A DNA stretch of 64,000 nt from Dasyornis broadbenti (lineage: Eukaryota > Chordata > Aves > Passeriformes > Dasyornithidae): positions 23,917-87,916 of the forward strand of contig VZRN01000638.1 in assembly GCA_013397935.1 (NCBI GenBank), given 5' to 3'. Position 1 is the stretch's first letter; the number at the start of each line of letters is the position of its first letter. Below are positions 1 to 12,400 of this stretch, in pieces. Position numbers and translations under genes: made by a program. The notes beneath the pieces were generated by a model, which made no database searches, had not been told where the DNA came from, and saw nothing but the letters and a program-made list of their open reading frames with translations.

Positions 1-298
1 CACCGAGGGTCTCCCCGGGCCGCCCCCTCGCTCCCCGCTGTAACCTCCCCGCACCCCCACGGTCCGGCCTTGAGGGAGAAGAGGGGGCCCTGTGAGGGTC
101 TCTCCCCCTTCCACTGCCCGCATCGCCCTCCATCCCCAGGGAGTCGCCGCCACCCCGGGTTATGCCCCCGCCTGCTCGAGTGGGACTGCACAGACTCTCC
201 CCGGCTTTCCCACCCCGGCCCTGCCGGTGTTTCTGAGGCCCCCCCCTCATTTTCCCAGTGAGTTTTCCCAGTGGGTTTCCCCAGCCTTCCCCTCCAGC
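1..298 (+). promoter_or_regulatory. MTMR9: GC-rich 5' flank and probable leader of MTMR9
   Basis: The block is rich in C and G with many CpG and CCCC/GCCC runs, as expected for a CpG-island promoter directly before a first coding exon. No TATA box is visible. The transcription start cannot be placed from sequence. A short upstream reading frame (162-236) lies inside it. The window begins within this block, so the island probably extends further upstream. Confidence 0.6.
162..236 (+). other. Possible upstream open reading frame in the MTMR9 leader
   Basis: An ATG at 162 opens a 24-codon frame ending at TGA 234-236, 62 bases before the MTMR9 ATG and in a different frame. It matters only if transcription starts upstream of 162, which cannot be judged here. 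Confidence 0.25.
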
Positions 299-483
299 AT
301 GGAGTTCGCCGAGCTGATCAAGACGCCCCGAGCCGATAACGTGACGCTGCACCGCCCGTTCCACCCGGCCGTGGAGGGGACGCTGTGTCTGACCGGCCAC
401 CACCTCATCTTCTCGTCCCGGCGGCACGACAACGCCGAGGAGCTGTGGCTGCTCCACTCCAACATCGATTCTATCGAGAAAAG
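299..483 (+). CDS. MTMR9: MTMR9 coding exon 1
   Basis: Encodes residues 1-61 and two bases of Arg62: the start of the PH-GRAM domain, beginning MEFAELIKTP. The donor is AAAAG|GTGATG. The same frame stays open upstream without an in-frame ATG, so the start is chosen on the family N-terminus and the good Kozak context. Confidence 0.95.
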
Positions 484-3400
484 GTGATGCTTCCCCTGTT
501 CCCCTGCCTGCCCATCCCTAATGCCTTGTGTCTCGTGGTTGGAAAGGGACTGGAAAGGCTGGCTGGCATCTCAGCTGTCCCAAATCCACGTGTGGAGAGG
601 AAGAAGGATGCTCTGGACATAGACATTGTCTTAAGCTGAGCCAGGGGAGGTTCAGGTTGGGCATGAGGAGGAATTTCTTCCCAGAAAGGGTGATTAAGCA
701 TTGGAATGCCCAGGGAAGGGGTGCAGTCCCCATCCCTGGAGGAGTCCAAGGAACTCCTGGAGGTGGCACTCAGTGCTCTGGGCTGGATGACAAGGTGACA
801 TCGGTCACAGGTTGGACTCAATGATCTTGGAGATATTTTCCAACCTTAATGATTCTTTCAGGGCACAGGGCAGAGTTTTCTTTCTGTTTGGATGTTCATG
901 TTTGATGTTGCATCTCAAAGATTAATTTTTTGGTCTTTTAGAGAGTCAAAATTTTTGTACTCTGCGTTCATTGTTCAGTGGGTTCATCAATAACCCTTGA
1001 AAAATTTTACCAATGCTGCAGCTTCACCACTGTGCAAAGAGATGGAGGTCAGAGCACTGCTGAAGAGATTTGCTTTGTGTCACCCAACAAAACTGGTGGC
1101 AGAATTGGGCTCTGGACTTGCTCAGCCCCACATCAGTCTCCTGCTGCTCAACAGCATCATCCCTCATTTCTCCAGCTGCTTACGGGAATCAATAACCCTT
1201 TAACAATTGGCATTCTGTGGTAAAGCTGAGTTGCAGCGTCAGCACTCAGTATTTTTTCTTGCCCATCCCCTTTTTATTGCAAAGACTTCAGAGATTTATC
1301 TTTTTCCCCTCATTTCTGCTTTACCTGCACCTTTGCCCCTCAGCAAGTGTGTGCCCCACCTCACCTGGTCGTTGTCTTCTGCTCCCTCACCTTGGTCCTT
1401 TTTTCAGCTTGCTGATAATACTTCATTTTTATATTAATTACAAAATCCCTCCCGTGTTTTCCTTGCTTTTTAAGGAAATCTGGTAGAATAGAGTTCCCTT
1501 CTGCCAGCAAGACTGGAAAATTCAGGCAGCAGTGATTAAAAAAAATCAAAGAGTCTGGAATGGGGGAATCGCTGGATGCTGGTTAAGTTTGTTGCTGATT
1601 AAGTTTGTTCCTGATTTCCCTGAATGTTTCTGAGAGAGGAAAGGAGCAGAGGGGTGGAAACCTCATGGAATCTGTACCCACTGAGCACTGCTCAGTCCTC
1701 AGAGTGGTTTGGCCTCACCTCTGTTATTCCTTGTACTAAACCAGCCATAACTCCAGTTTGAAAATTAATTAAAATTAACAAGTCTTGCTATTTTTTTTTT
1801 TATGAGTTTAGCAGCCGTTCCAGTGTAAGTTAATCCCAAATAATCAAAGAAAATGGAGTTATGAGGAGGGAGTAGTGCATTGCTGGCTCAGGATGTGATT
1901 TACAAGGGATTTACTCTGTGTGCAGATACTCACAGCCCTTATGTTCCAGAGCAGACCCTGAAAGTTGTTTTCTGTGAGTGTAACTACAGTGAAACTTTGC
2001 ATATGAAGGGGTAACAGTAATTTCTCCGTGTTGGAGAGGATGGAATAACAAGCTTCCCAAATCAATATAGATTTTAGAAAGATTCAGTTTGGTGCTGCTT
2101 CAGATTTTTAGTGCAGAATGTTGTGCCAGGTTCAGAAAGTCTCTTTTCCCACTTAATTAGAGGAAGGTTTTTTAATACAAAATGGTGTTTTCTCTACTTA
2201 TCAGAGGATCAAACTGCTCCTTGAATTTTTGTAGCTCTTTAAGTGACTGAAGTATGACTGATGAGGGCTATGGGCTGTGTTTGCTTTGTGAGCAGAGACT
2301 TTTCTGGGTGATAAGATCTTCACTTCCCTGAGGTCTCCAGAGCAAATCATGATACTGCAGGTACCAGACACCAAACTTTCCTGTTAAATCATAAATCTCA
2401 GAATGGTTTGGGTTGGAGGGGACCTTAAAGCTCATCCAGTCCCACCCCCTGCTGTGGGCAGGGACAGCTTCCACTATTCCCAAGTTGCTGCAAGCCCTGT
2501 CCAACCTGGCCTTGGACGCTTCCAGGGGCAGCCACAGCTTCTCTGGGCACCCTGTGCCAGGGCCTCAGCACCTTCACAGTTGGGTAATATTTGTCATGTA
2601 ATACCTTCACTCCCTGCCACAGCAAGAGGGTGGAATAAATTAAAATAAAACCAAGCTTGCAAATAGCAAATAACGAATTGGGTTTGTTTCAATATTTTCT
2701 TGAAAGCTGCTACTGCGGACAAATGGCCACTAATGGAGATTTGCTTTGTAGAAGGAGCTGTGACACTCCCCCTGCCTTAGAGGATCCTGTTCTTCTGAGA
2801 CTCTTTTTTCCTGTCTTGCTGTAGGTTCCTGGGCTCCTTGGGCACCATTGCCATAAAATGCAAAGATCTGAGGATTATCCAGCTGGACATTCCAGGGATG
2901 GAGGAGTGTCTGAACATCGCCAGCTCCATCGAGGTGAGGAGTTACCGTCAGCCAGAAAACTTGCAGAGCTGGACTCACCTCAGCCTTAACAGCTTGGTTT
3001 TTTGCCAGTTAGGAAGGTTTTCATTCACATTTTGGAAGGCAAAGGGGAATCTGGAATATTTTGCATGGGGTTGTGGGTATTTCCCAGAGGTTTTGGACTC
3101 CCCACCCCTGGAAGTGTCCAAGACCAGGTTGGACAGGGCTTGGAGCAACCTGGGATAGTGGAAGGTGTCCCTGCCCGTGGCAGGGGATGGAATGGGATGA
3201 TCCCTAAGGTGCCTTCCAACCCCAACCTGTGATTCCATGATTTCTTGTCCACACAGGCACTTTCCACCTTGGATTCAGTGACCCTCATGTATCCCTTCTT
3301 CTACCGGCCCATGTTTGAGGTTGTGGAAGATGGATGGTCCTCTTTTCTGCTGGAACAAGAGTTTGAGCACCTCAGTTCCGTGGTGAGTTGGATTGGAAGG

Positions 3401-6400
3401 GTTTGCCCAGGCACTCAGATACTCTGTGAACTATTTCACCCAGCAGTGGCTGGACTGGAAATCCTGGATGGTCAAAAATCCATCTGGTGCCTGGGTGAGA
3501 AGTGAGTGTTGTTGAATGATTCCCCCTGGAACATCAGACATTTGTTTGCTGTTTCACCTTGTACAAGTGGGAGTTTGAGGCCTTTTTTCAGGAAGACACA
3601 AAGGTGGGAGATGTTTTTGGCCTTTGGGGATGTTTCTCTAATTGCTGGAACAAAATTAAGCCCTTTAGCCTGGGTTCATTGTTCTTAACTTCGATCTGGA
3701 GTGGAGTGAGATGAACCTTTGTCAAACCCTTCACTGAAATTACATTGGTTTTTAAAAATCGCCTTCTAGGGGGATGACAGCAAAGATGCCCAGTTTGGAA
3801 AACTTTTTACTCTAGTTCGTGCTAGGGGAATATTCAGGAAGTTCAAAAAGCAGGAAACTTCCAGTCCTCTTTTTCCAGCTGCTCTTGAGCACATTGATAT
3901 TGTTTTGGTACCTGAAGGGTAAGAATTGTTCTTGTGACATTGCCTGTTGTACCTCTTATCCAAAATTCCTTTTAGGATGCTGGATTTGGTAGAGTGGGAA
4001 TTATCTTGGTTGCAGGAACCTGTTCTAATAATTCCTTGGATCTCCATCTCTGTGTTCCAGGTCTTTGTTTCACATCCAGTCTGTGCGCTTGCTCCATCAG
4101 CTCAGGTTTCTGAGCCCACATCCATTAGTGCAGCATCCAAGAACATTGGTTTGTTGGTTTATTGTTTTTTTTTTTTGGTTTTTGTTTTTTTTTTTGCTTT
4201 TGTCTGCAGCCCAGTTTGTCTGCAGCCTGCATTACTTCCTGGCTACTATGACTAATAACTGAATAATGTGATCATCTTGACCAAATTCAGTTGATGAAAT
4301 CACCAGAAAATTAAAGGGGTTCAGAGGCCTTGCTATTTTTGTATCGTAATTAAAGCACTCTCATGTGTCTTATCTTCCTCTGCCATCCAAAGGCAGACTT
4401 AACTGACGTTATCATAATCCAGCACATGGATCCACTGATGTGCTTTTTTTCCCTAATCTTTTTCAGAGATTTAAAACTTCATTTGTCAATCTCTTGCCTT
4501 TCTGAACATATTCTCCTTGTAAGAATTACGTTTTAAAATCTCTTTACTCTTAGCGCCACATCTCCAGGGCAACCATTCATTCCTTTTAAACTTCCATGTC
4601 CGACAGCTGTTGATTAATTCTTGGCTTTTAACCCAAAATTTCACATTTTTAACAAAATGGTGTCAAAAGCCACCTTCCAATGATTTACAGTTCCTGAACA
4701 ATGGATAAATATCTCGTTGACCAAATAATTCTTGTTCTGTAGTGACACTTCCTTATGTGACAGGCTAGAACAAGGAAATGGCTGATTTAAATCTTTCTCC
4801 CAGAAGTCACATGAGTAGAATTCCAAAGGAGAATTACAAATTCTCTCCTCTCTGCTAAAGCATCCATCTGGATCTGTTATCCCTTACCTTCCCCAGCAGG
4901 ATAACAAGTCAAAAACTGTATTTCACCCACCCTACAGCTCTAGAAATGTATTAATTCCACATTGATCTGTTACAGGAGTTGTTTTCAAATATGGAAATTC
5001 TCTAATGGCAAAGTGAAGTGTAAAAGTTAATATTTCTTTTAAATTTAGGTAATTCATTAAATATTTAGGTACCATGATATGTTACTTCTGTTCTTCACTG
5101 TATAACCAGTGAGGGGCTGAATGGAATATGTGCAGGGGCCTGTTCATATTTTCTCTGAGCAGTTAGAGGTCAGAAGAGCCAAGAGGTTTCTCTTCTGCCA
5201 AATTCCACAACTGCGGGACACTGCAAACTAACTCTACGAACTCAGTTTCCTAAAGATAAGTGAAGAGGCCACAAGAAGTTTTTACACTGACAGTATAATT
5301 AATATAAAGGTATTTTATTGCCCAAAAATTCACTTTTTTCCACTTTCTTTTTAGTTTCCCCCTTTTTCCTTTTTCTTTCCCAACTTTTTTCTTTCTTCTT
5401 CCCCACTTTTTCTCCTTTTCTTTCCCTGTCTTTTTTCTCTCTTTTCTTTCCCTTTCCCCTCCCCCTTTTCTCTGTTTTCTTTCCTCTTTTATAGCAGGAA
5501 ACCTCTCAGGGTTCTGAACAATTCAGTTGTGCTTCATCTTCGTGTTGCAGCTTCTTATAAAGCAGAATTTTCTGTGTTTGGGCTCAGGCCACAGTGGTAA
5601 TTTTAAACCATGTTTTGCTCTTTTCAGACAGGCACCAATCTCTCCATCTGTTCTGCTCCTTTTCCATGCACAATCTGATCCCAACAGGGTTTGTTCCTTG
5701 GGAATGGTCTCTGGCATTGCTGCTTTGCAGGATCTCTCAAGGTCCATGCTGGGTTCTTGACTTTTTTTTTTTTTTTAAGGCCTATTGGTAGAGCTTGAAA
5801 TGTTTCCCAATGTTTTGTGGCAAATGACCTCTCCTGGCAATTCTAAGTTTTAGCAGGAACTATAGCTTGGGCATTTGGGAATCGATATCTTCTATAAGCA
5901 AGTACTAGGACAAGAAAATTAGAAATCCAAGAGTTGATCCTGCACTGGGGTTAAGAATCACTCCTTTCTTTTTTCTTTGGAGTCCACTCCTCTTTTTGCT
6001 CAGCCCTCATCCCTTCGCTGCTTTTTCCTTAACGTTTTTGGGTTCCTAAAAGCACGGGTGCCTTGCTGGGAGAATTAAATGTTCACTTTGCACTGCCCGA
6101 GTTTCACACAGCACAATTACCTGGTGATGGCTGAAGGTGAGGTCCCCCTTCACCCCTTTCCCTGCAGTCCTGGTGCTGCCTCACTCCTCCAGTTACCGAT
6201 GGCCCTTTTTGCTTCCCAATTCCAAAAAAGCTAAAGAGAGTTGGTCCGGGCAGTCTGGAGCTGGCACTGCAGAGGTTAATGGGATCTCTGCAGCCGGAGC
6301 TGCTGTAGGGAAGACAAATGGTTCCAAGTGCTGCCAGGCTCCTCTTCCTTGCCATGGGAATGATAACGGGATGACATAACAGGATCATCTGTCTCTGTTA

Positions 6401-9400
6401 GAAATGGGGAGGAGAGCAGGTTGTGGGCAGGGTTAAAGTACCAGAGTGGGAGATAAATCAGGTGGTGCTCTGCCATTCCTTTCCATGCTGGGGATGCCAG
6501 TGACAGCCACTCTCTCAAACATTCCACAGAGCTCTGGGTTTGCCTTTTCCCTGTCCTGCGTGGCAGTGAGGCATTTATCAGTTTGGTATTCCAGATCCAC
6601 ACATATTTTTTCATGGTAATCGAGTTGTGCACCATCCTGTGTAAATTAACACAGACACCCCAAAATCCCTCTTAAAAATCTCGTTGTTGGTGCAATAAAA
6701 GCTGGAGCTGTGACCAGCCACATCCCCTTTGTGACCCAGAACTTTTCAGCTCCGTTCATGACATGATGGCCAGAGGCAATTTGAATTTGCAACTGGGAGA
6801 AGCTCTGCTTTTTATGATATGGAGCTGTTCGGAGAAGCTGTTTTGAGGCTAATGAATAATGAAATGAGGTTATAGCAGGGATGGTGCAACACTGTCCAGC
6901 TGGGCTGCTGCAAACAGGCAGCAATTGCTGCTCCTGATGCTGATGTTTGTTTTTTCCCAGAACCTTTCTCAGGCTGCCACCAAAAAGGACAATTTTGCTG
7001 TCTCCTAAGCCACACATCCCATGCCTTGGAGCTGCTGCAGATGAAATAGGCAGTGACCAGAGCCAGTCAGGTGGATTCATATAAGCAGGTAGCAATCAGG
7101 AGGTGTATGGCAAGAGGGAGTAAGTACTTGGAAAAAAGAGGAAAAGAGGCCTGATTCTGATGAGAGATGTGCAATTAATGCACATTAAACCAACAGACCT
7201 AAATAGATGTGGGTTTTGTGTGTTTTGTCACAGCCTGATTAAGCTGTTGTGCTTTTCTGTCCTACCGTCTTTATCCCTCTGCCTTTTTGTCTGGCACAAA
7301 CTTTCCTTGAACTCAGATGAGCAGAGGTTTGATGGATCTCCGAGGTCTCTCCTTGCTGCAGAGACTCCTCGTTGACCTTTTTTCCTGAGCTGGAGCCAAG
7401 GCCTGTGTGTGACCCTGGGTATCACGTAGCTGGAATTCTCATGCCAAGTGCCTGTGAGGTGTCACATTCAGCACTTCTTTCCCCAGGCTTTGCCTGTTGG
7501 AAGCTGGAAAAGTTACATAAGAGCAGCTCATGATGAGGCCTTGGATGCTGGGCACTTTCCAGAAGGTGCTTTTGGAGCAAGAGCTGTAGCTGAGCCCAGG
7601 GAAAAGAACGAAGCCGGAGATGTTTAAACTGCAGTTTTAACCTCAAAGCGGCTTTAGCCACTGGAGTTGGTGGAAATTCTTGCATTTCTGGGCCACCTTT
7701 GTCTAGTGACCTCTTATTAGGGTTAGGCCTATATTCCCTGTATCTAAATGAACTTTTTCCCCCTCTGAATTTGCTGTTGTGGGAGTACATTTCTCTCTGG
7801 GGTCTCCCCTTGCTGTCTACTGTGCCTATGAAATAATTTAAAGCCACAATCACCCATTTCTGCCCATCTGGGCTTATTTTGTGCTGTTTGGGGATGTGGA
7901 TAAACCATAGGGGGAACTGTTGTTCAAGACTCAGAGTCACCAGATCGCTTTTCCATTGCTTACAAGCTTGATCTGCGCTCTGGGGAATGAACTTCTGGGA
8001 GCTGCTGCAAGGAGATAATTGCAGGGAGAACCAAGGGATGTGCTGGAAAGGAAAAATTAATGGGTCAACAGCCCTATAAATGGATACTTAAAGGACAATT
8101 TGTGGTGCAAATGGAACAAATCATAAATACGACTCTGTGTGTGCTGTATCCTGTGTGTGGAAATTCTTCCCTATCACCTCTCCCATGGAATGTGTTTTCT
8201 GACCCAAAGCTGTGCTCTGGTGTTTTTCAGACCAATGAATGGCGTCTGAGCTGCGTCAACAAGGACTTCTCTGTGTGTCCCTCCTACCCCCCTGTTGTCA
8301 TTGTCCCCAAATCCATGGATGATGAAGCGCTCCGCAAAGTCGCCCTGTTCCGCCATGGCGGCCGCTTCCCAGTGCTCAGCTACTACCACAAGAAAAATGG
8401 GATGGTGAGCTGGGTTTGAGGGGTGGAGGTGCCTGAAGGAAGTCCGGGAATCTGATTGTTTCATTCCCTGGAGTTAACAGAGCTCCTGGTGTATTTTCCA
8501 GCTTCCTCAGTGAGGCTGGTTCTGGGTGGTGGAATGAGTAATCTCCATCCTAGGAACAGCTATTAATCCGCTTGTTTGGGAATGCACATGGCATCAGCTT
8601 GCTTACAGCAGTAAGGACAAGATGAGGCTTGGAAAGCCACTGCTGGCACCCTGACTTGTTTTGTGTGCCAGGAGTTTTCATGGAAAGGATGGCAGGAGCC
8701 ACATTGTCCTGTCTGTGAGCAGTGGGCCCTCGTCACAGCCGTGGTGACAGCAGAGCCGGCGCTGCTCCTGCTGTGGGACTGTGCAGGGAGGAGCAGAACA
8801 ATCTGTTCTCTGAGCCTGGCAGTGTAACACCATCGAGGAGTAGCAAATTCTTGGTCTTGCACAGACTTTCTGATGAGCCACAAGCTAATGGAAAGACTGA
8901 TACGTTGTAATTAAGAAATGCACTGTGTGAAACTGTTGAGTAATTGTGTCTCTTGCTGATGTAACCAGTTCTGAGGATGTTGGGATGTCCAACCTGCAGC
9001 TTTTAAACTTGATACAGTCTCCTCGAATGCTCGAATGCCTTCTCACCTCCCATGGCCAAGATTTGTAAGCTTTGAATTGGAGGCTGTCTGGTCTGACTAA
9101 GAAGTACCTTGGGGTATTTTTTTGCTTTGCTTTAAAAGCAGCCATCCACCACCTTTGTATCAATTGTGCTTTTTGCTTTTTCTCAGCTCAACTGAAAACT
9201 GTTTAAGGAAGAGTTGCTCAGTTATCTCTCCAAACTGGGCATATTTCAGGTGTGAGGAGTACAGCAGTATTTGGCTCAGAGTGTTGGGCTTGTGACAGTA
9301 ATGCTGTCACTCTCATTGCCCTCCTGGCTCTGAGTTCTCAGCTGTACCTGGGGTTGCTGACTGGCTGCCCTCACATTTTAGTTCTCATTTGAGCTGCTGG

Positions 9401-12400
9401 GGTGCTTCTGAATTGAAAGGCATTTGCTGAAGAGAAATCTCAGCTCATCAGTCTGTGCACTTGAGGTTTATTAGTCCTTCCATGGGGTAAAAATGTCACC
9501 TTTAACACATGAACAATTTGAGTGTTTTAAGAACAGAGTTGGGAAGAGACCTTGAAAATTACAACCCTGAAAATGTTGGTTTCATAGAATCACAGGATGG
9601 TTTTGGTTGGAAGGATCCTTAAAGACCATCTAGTTCCAAACCCCTGCCGTGGGCAGGGATGCCTCTCACCAGATCAGGCTGCTCAGGGCCCCATCCTGGC
9701 CTGGAACACTTCCAGGGGTTTCTAACACTTCCAGGCTTTATGAAGGAGCCATCAGCAGGAAGGGAGCTCAGTAGCTCACAAAGATAGTACATGAGGCATA
9801 ACTGAAGGAGTAAAACCTCTAAGATGATGTCTGGAATTTAAAACTTGGCCAGCCAAATGTTTGCTGGATTCAGAGATTCCTAGTTCATTTTTAAATACAT
9901 TCAGTCCTTGCGAGGGATTGAACTTAGAACAACTGAAGGATTCCGAGCAAGACTTGGAGCTCGAGTGCTTGGTGCCTTTCAGTCAGAATTCCCTCCACTT
10001 CCAGTGCCTCACTCATGGTTTTGTGTCTCCCCAGGCGATGATGAGGAGCAGCCAACCCCTGACAGGCACCAACGGGCGGCGCTGCAAGGAGGACGAGAAG
10101 CTGGTTAACTCTGCGCTGCGCTCTGGCAGGCGCGGCTTCGTCATCGACACCAGGCCTTTGCATGTAGCCCAGCAGGCCAGGGCCAAAGGAGGGGGCTTTG
10201 AACAAGAAGTCTACTACCCCCAGTGGAGGAGGATTCACAAATACATTGAGAGGTGGGTGAAATATGGCTCAGCTTTGTCGGGTCACGTTGGCAGAACAGT
10301 GATACCTCCACAAATTGTTTGCTTCTGTAAGAAGAGCTGTGTATGCTGGTTCCTATCAGCAGGGTCCTGTTCCTTTTGTGGCAAAACCAGGATATGTGGA
10401 TGATATGGGTATTTTTGGTTTGGTTCCTTGTTCTGAGCAACCCGCTGCAGGATTCAGACATCAGGCATCTCCCTGTGCTGTTTCTTTTCCTGATGGTCTA
10501 TAGCCACACTCCAGCTTTTCTGTGCTCCCCTTGGCACAGGAAGGAGCAGGTACTTCACCAGAAAACTTCTTCAGGTGAGGATTTGTTCTGTGGCTGTCAC
10601 ATTACTCTTATCCAGAGAAGCTGTGCCTGCCCATCCCTGGAAGTGTCCAACCTGGAAGTGCTTGGAGCAACCTGGGATAGTGGAAGGTGTCCCTGCCCAT
10701 GGCAAGGGGCTGGAGTGGGATGAGCTTTAAGGTCCTTTCCAACCCAAACCAGTCCAGATTTCTGTGATCCAGTACTTTTCTCTGGACATGTAATATTTTT
10801 TAGTCATTTGGAGACAAGTTACTCAATTAAACAGACTTTCAGTCTGGCCTTGATCAACTTCCCTTAAGCCTTAATTTTGGGGAATCCTTCTACACAAACA
10901 TGCAGTAATGTTACTGGAGCTGTTGGAAAGCAATCACTCTCCTCATCACTGGCTGGGTTAGCTCTTGAGGAGCTAAATAAGGAATTTCCTGGCAAAGACT
11001 TGAAGTTTTCCTTCTGAAGACTTTATGTGAACTTAAATTTGTTGCTGATTGTCTTACAGCATCAGATAGAGAGGAATAAATAAACACAATGTACAAACAC
11101 TAAATAATCCATGTCCTGGTTCCTAGGAACATGTTACTGCTTGTGCTTTCAACAATATTGTCCTTTTCCCAAAGGTTTAATATCCTGCAGGAGAGCTTCA
11201 TCAAGCTGGTGGAGGCTTGCAATGACCAGTCCCACAACATGGACCGCTGGCTCAGTAAACTGGAAGCTTCCAACTGGCTCACTCACATCAAGGAGCTGCT
11301 GACTGCAGCTTGTCTGGCTGCTCAGTGCATTGACAGGTAAATCTCCTGCAGAAAGTCTTGGGTTTCTCATTCACTGGTTACAGATTGCTCATTAAGTAGC
11401 TCTGGCAGTATCAATAACTGCCCACCGTGCTCTGGCTCACTTGTACCCATGGGAGATCTTGTTTCATCGTGGTGAAGGAATGTTCCTCCAATAAATCAGG
11501 AGGAGGGAGGAAATCTCGACTAAGAAAAGGCTTTGGATCATGTGGTTAAGGTATATTCCTATGCCTGTTGCAGCCAAGCTAATTTAGACAGTTTTGTTGA
11601 AGGTTTGGGTTAAAATGAGCCCATCTGAAATGCTGTTTGGTGGCATGGAAAAGTTGGACACAGGGTTGTTGTTTTCTTTCTTTGGGAAGTCCTTTTCTTT
11701 CTTTTCAGCTGCAAATTTCCAATACCCCGCCTGACTTGCAGAGGTTAAAACAGTGTCATCTCCTTGTTTCCCCCAGGAATTGGTCCAGTGCTTTTCCCCT
11801 TTTATGTTTTTATCCCCACAGCCCTATCCAAGCAATCCTGCTCATCCCTTCTAAGTGCTTGTGACCTCTTTTAACCTGACGTTTCTTTCACAAATGCTGC
11901 TGACTCAACTGACTCATGTTCAAACCTCAGGCTGGAGAGCCAAAGCTTGCTGTCAGGTTGCCACAGTTTGTAAGGCCAGATGCAGGAATCTAAATGTGTT
12001 GTATCTGTGGCTCTGGGTGGGAAAAACCCATCCCAAAATTCAGGGAAAAGCTGGCTTTTCATTACAGCTGAGGAATGTGTTCTACAAGCACACAAGCAGC
12101 TGAAATGCAGTCTCAGTGGTGAAACAGCACTGCTGCATTAAAATGGGAGCTCTGTGCTTTTTAAAAGCTCTGACAGTGCTGGTTTCATTACTGCCTGTGC
12201 CAGGAAAGGATTGCTCTGGATCAATACTTTTATCTCAAATTCTTTCCTGCAAGCATGTAATGGGAAGGATCAGTGACGAAACCCTTCTGGCTTGTTGGGA
12301 CAGTGGCTGATTTCACCATTTTTAACCTCAGCTTTGCATTTTGTGTTTGCCTGGAGCCATGGCAGGTCAGCTCCAGGTGCTTGACCTGCCTCACTCGGAG

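Larger units (their letters stand above)
484..2824 (+). other. MTMR9: MTMR9 intron 1
   Basis: Holds a sense CR1 fragment near its start and an antisense one near its end. The remainder is unique AT-rich intronic sequence in which I see no exon or RNA gene. Confidence 0.85.
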
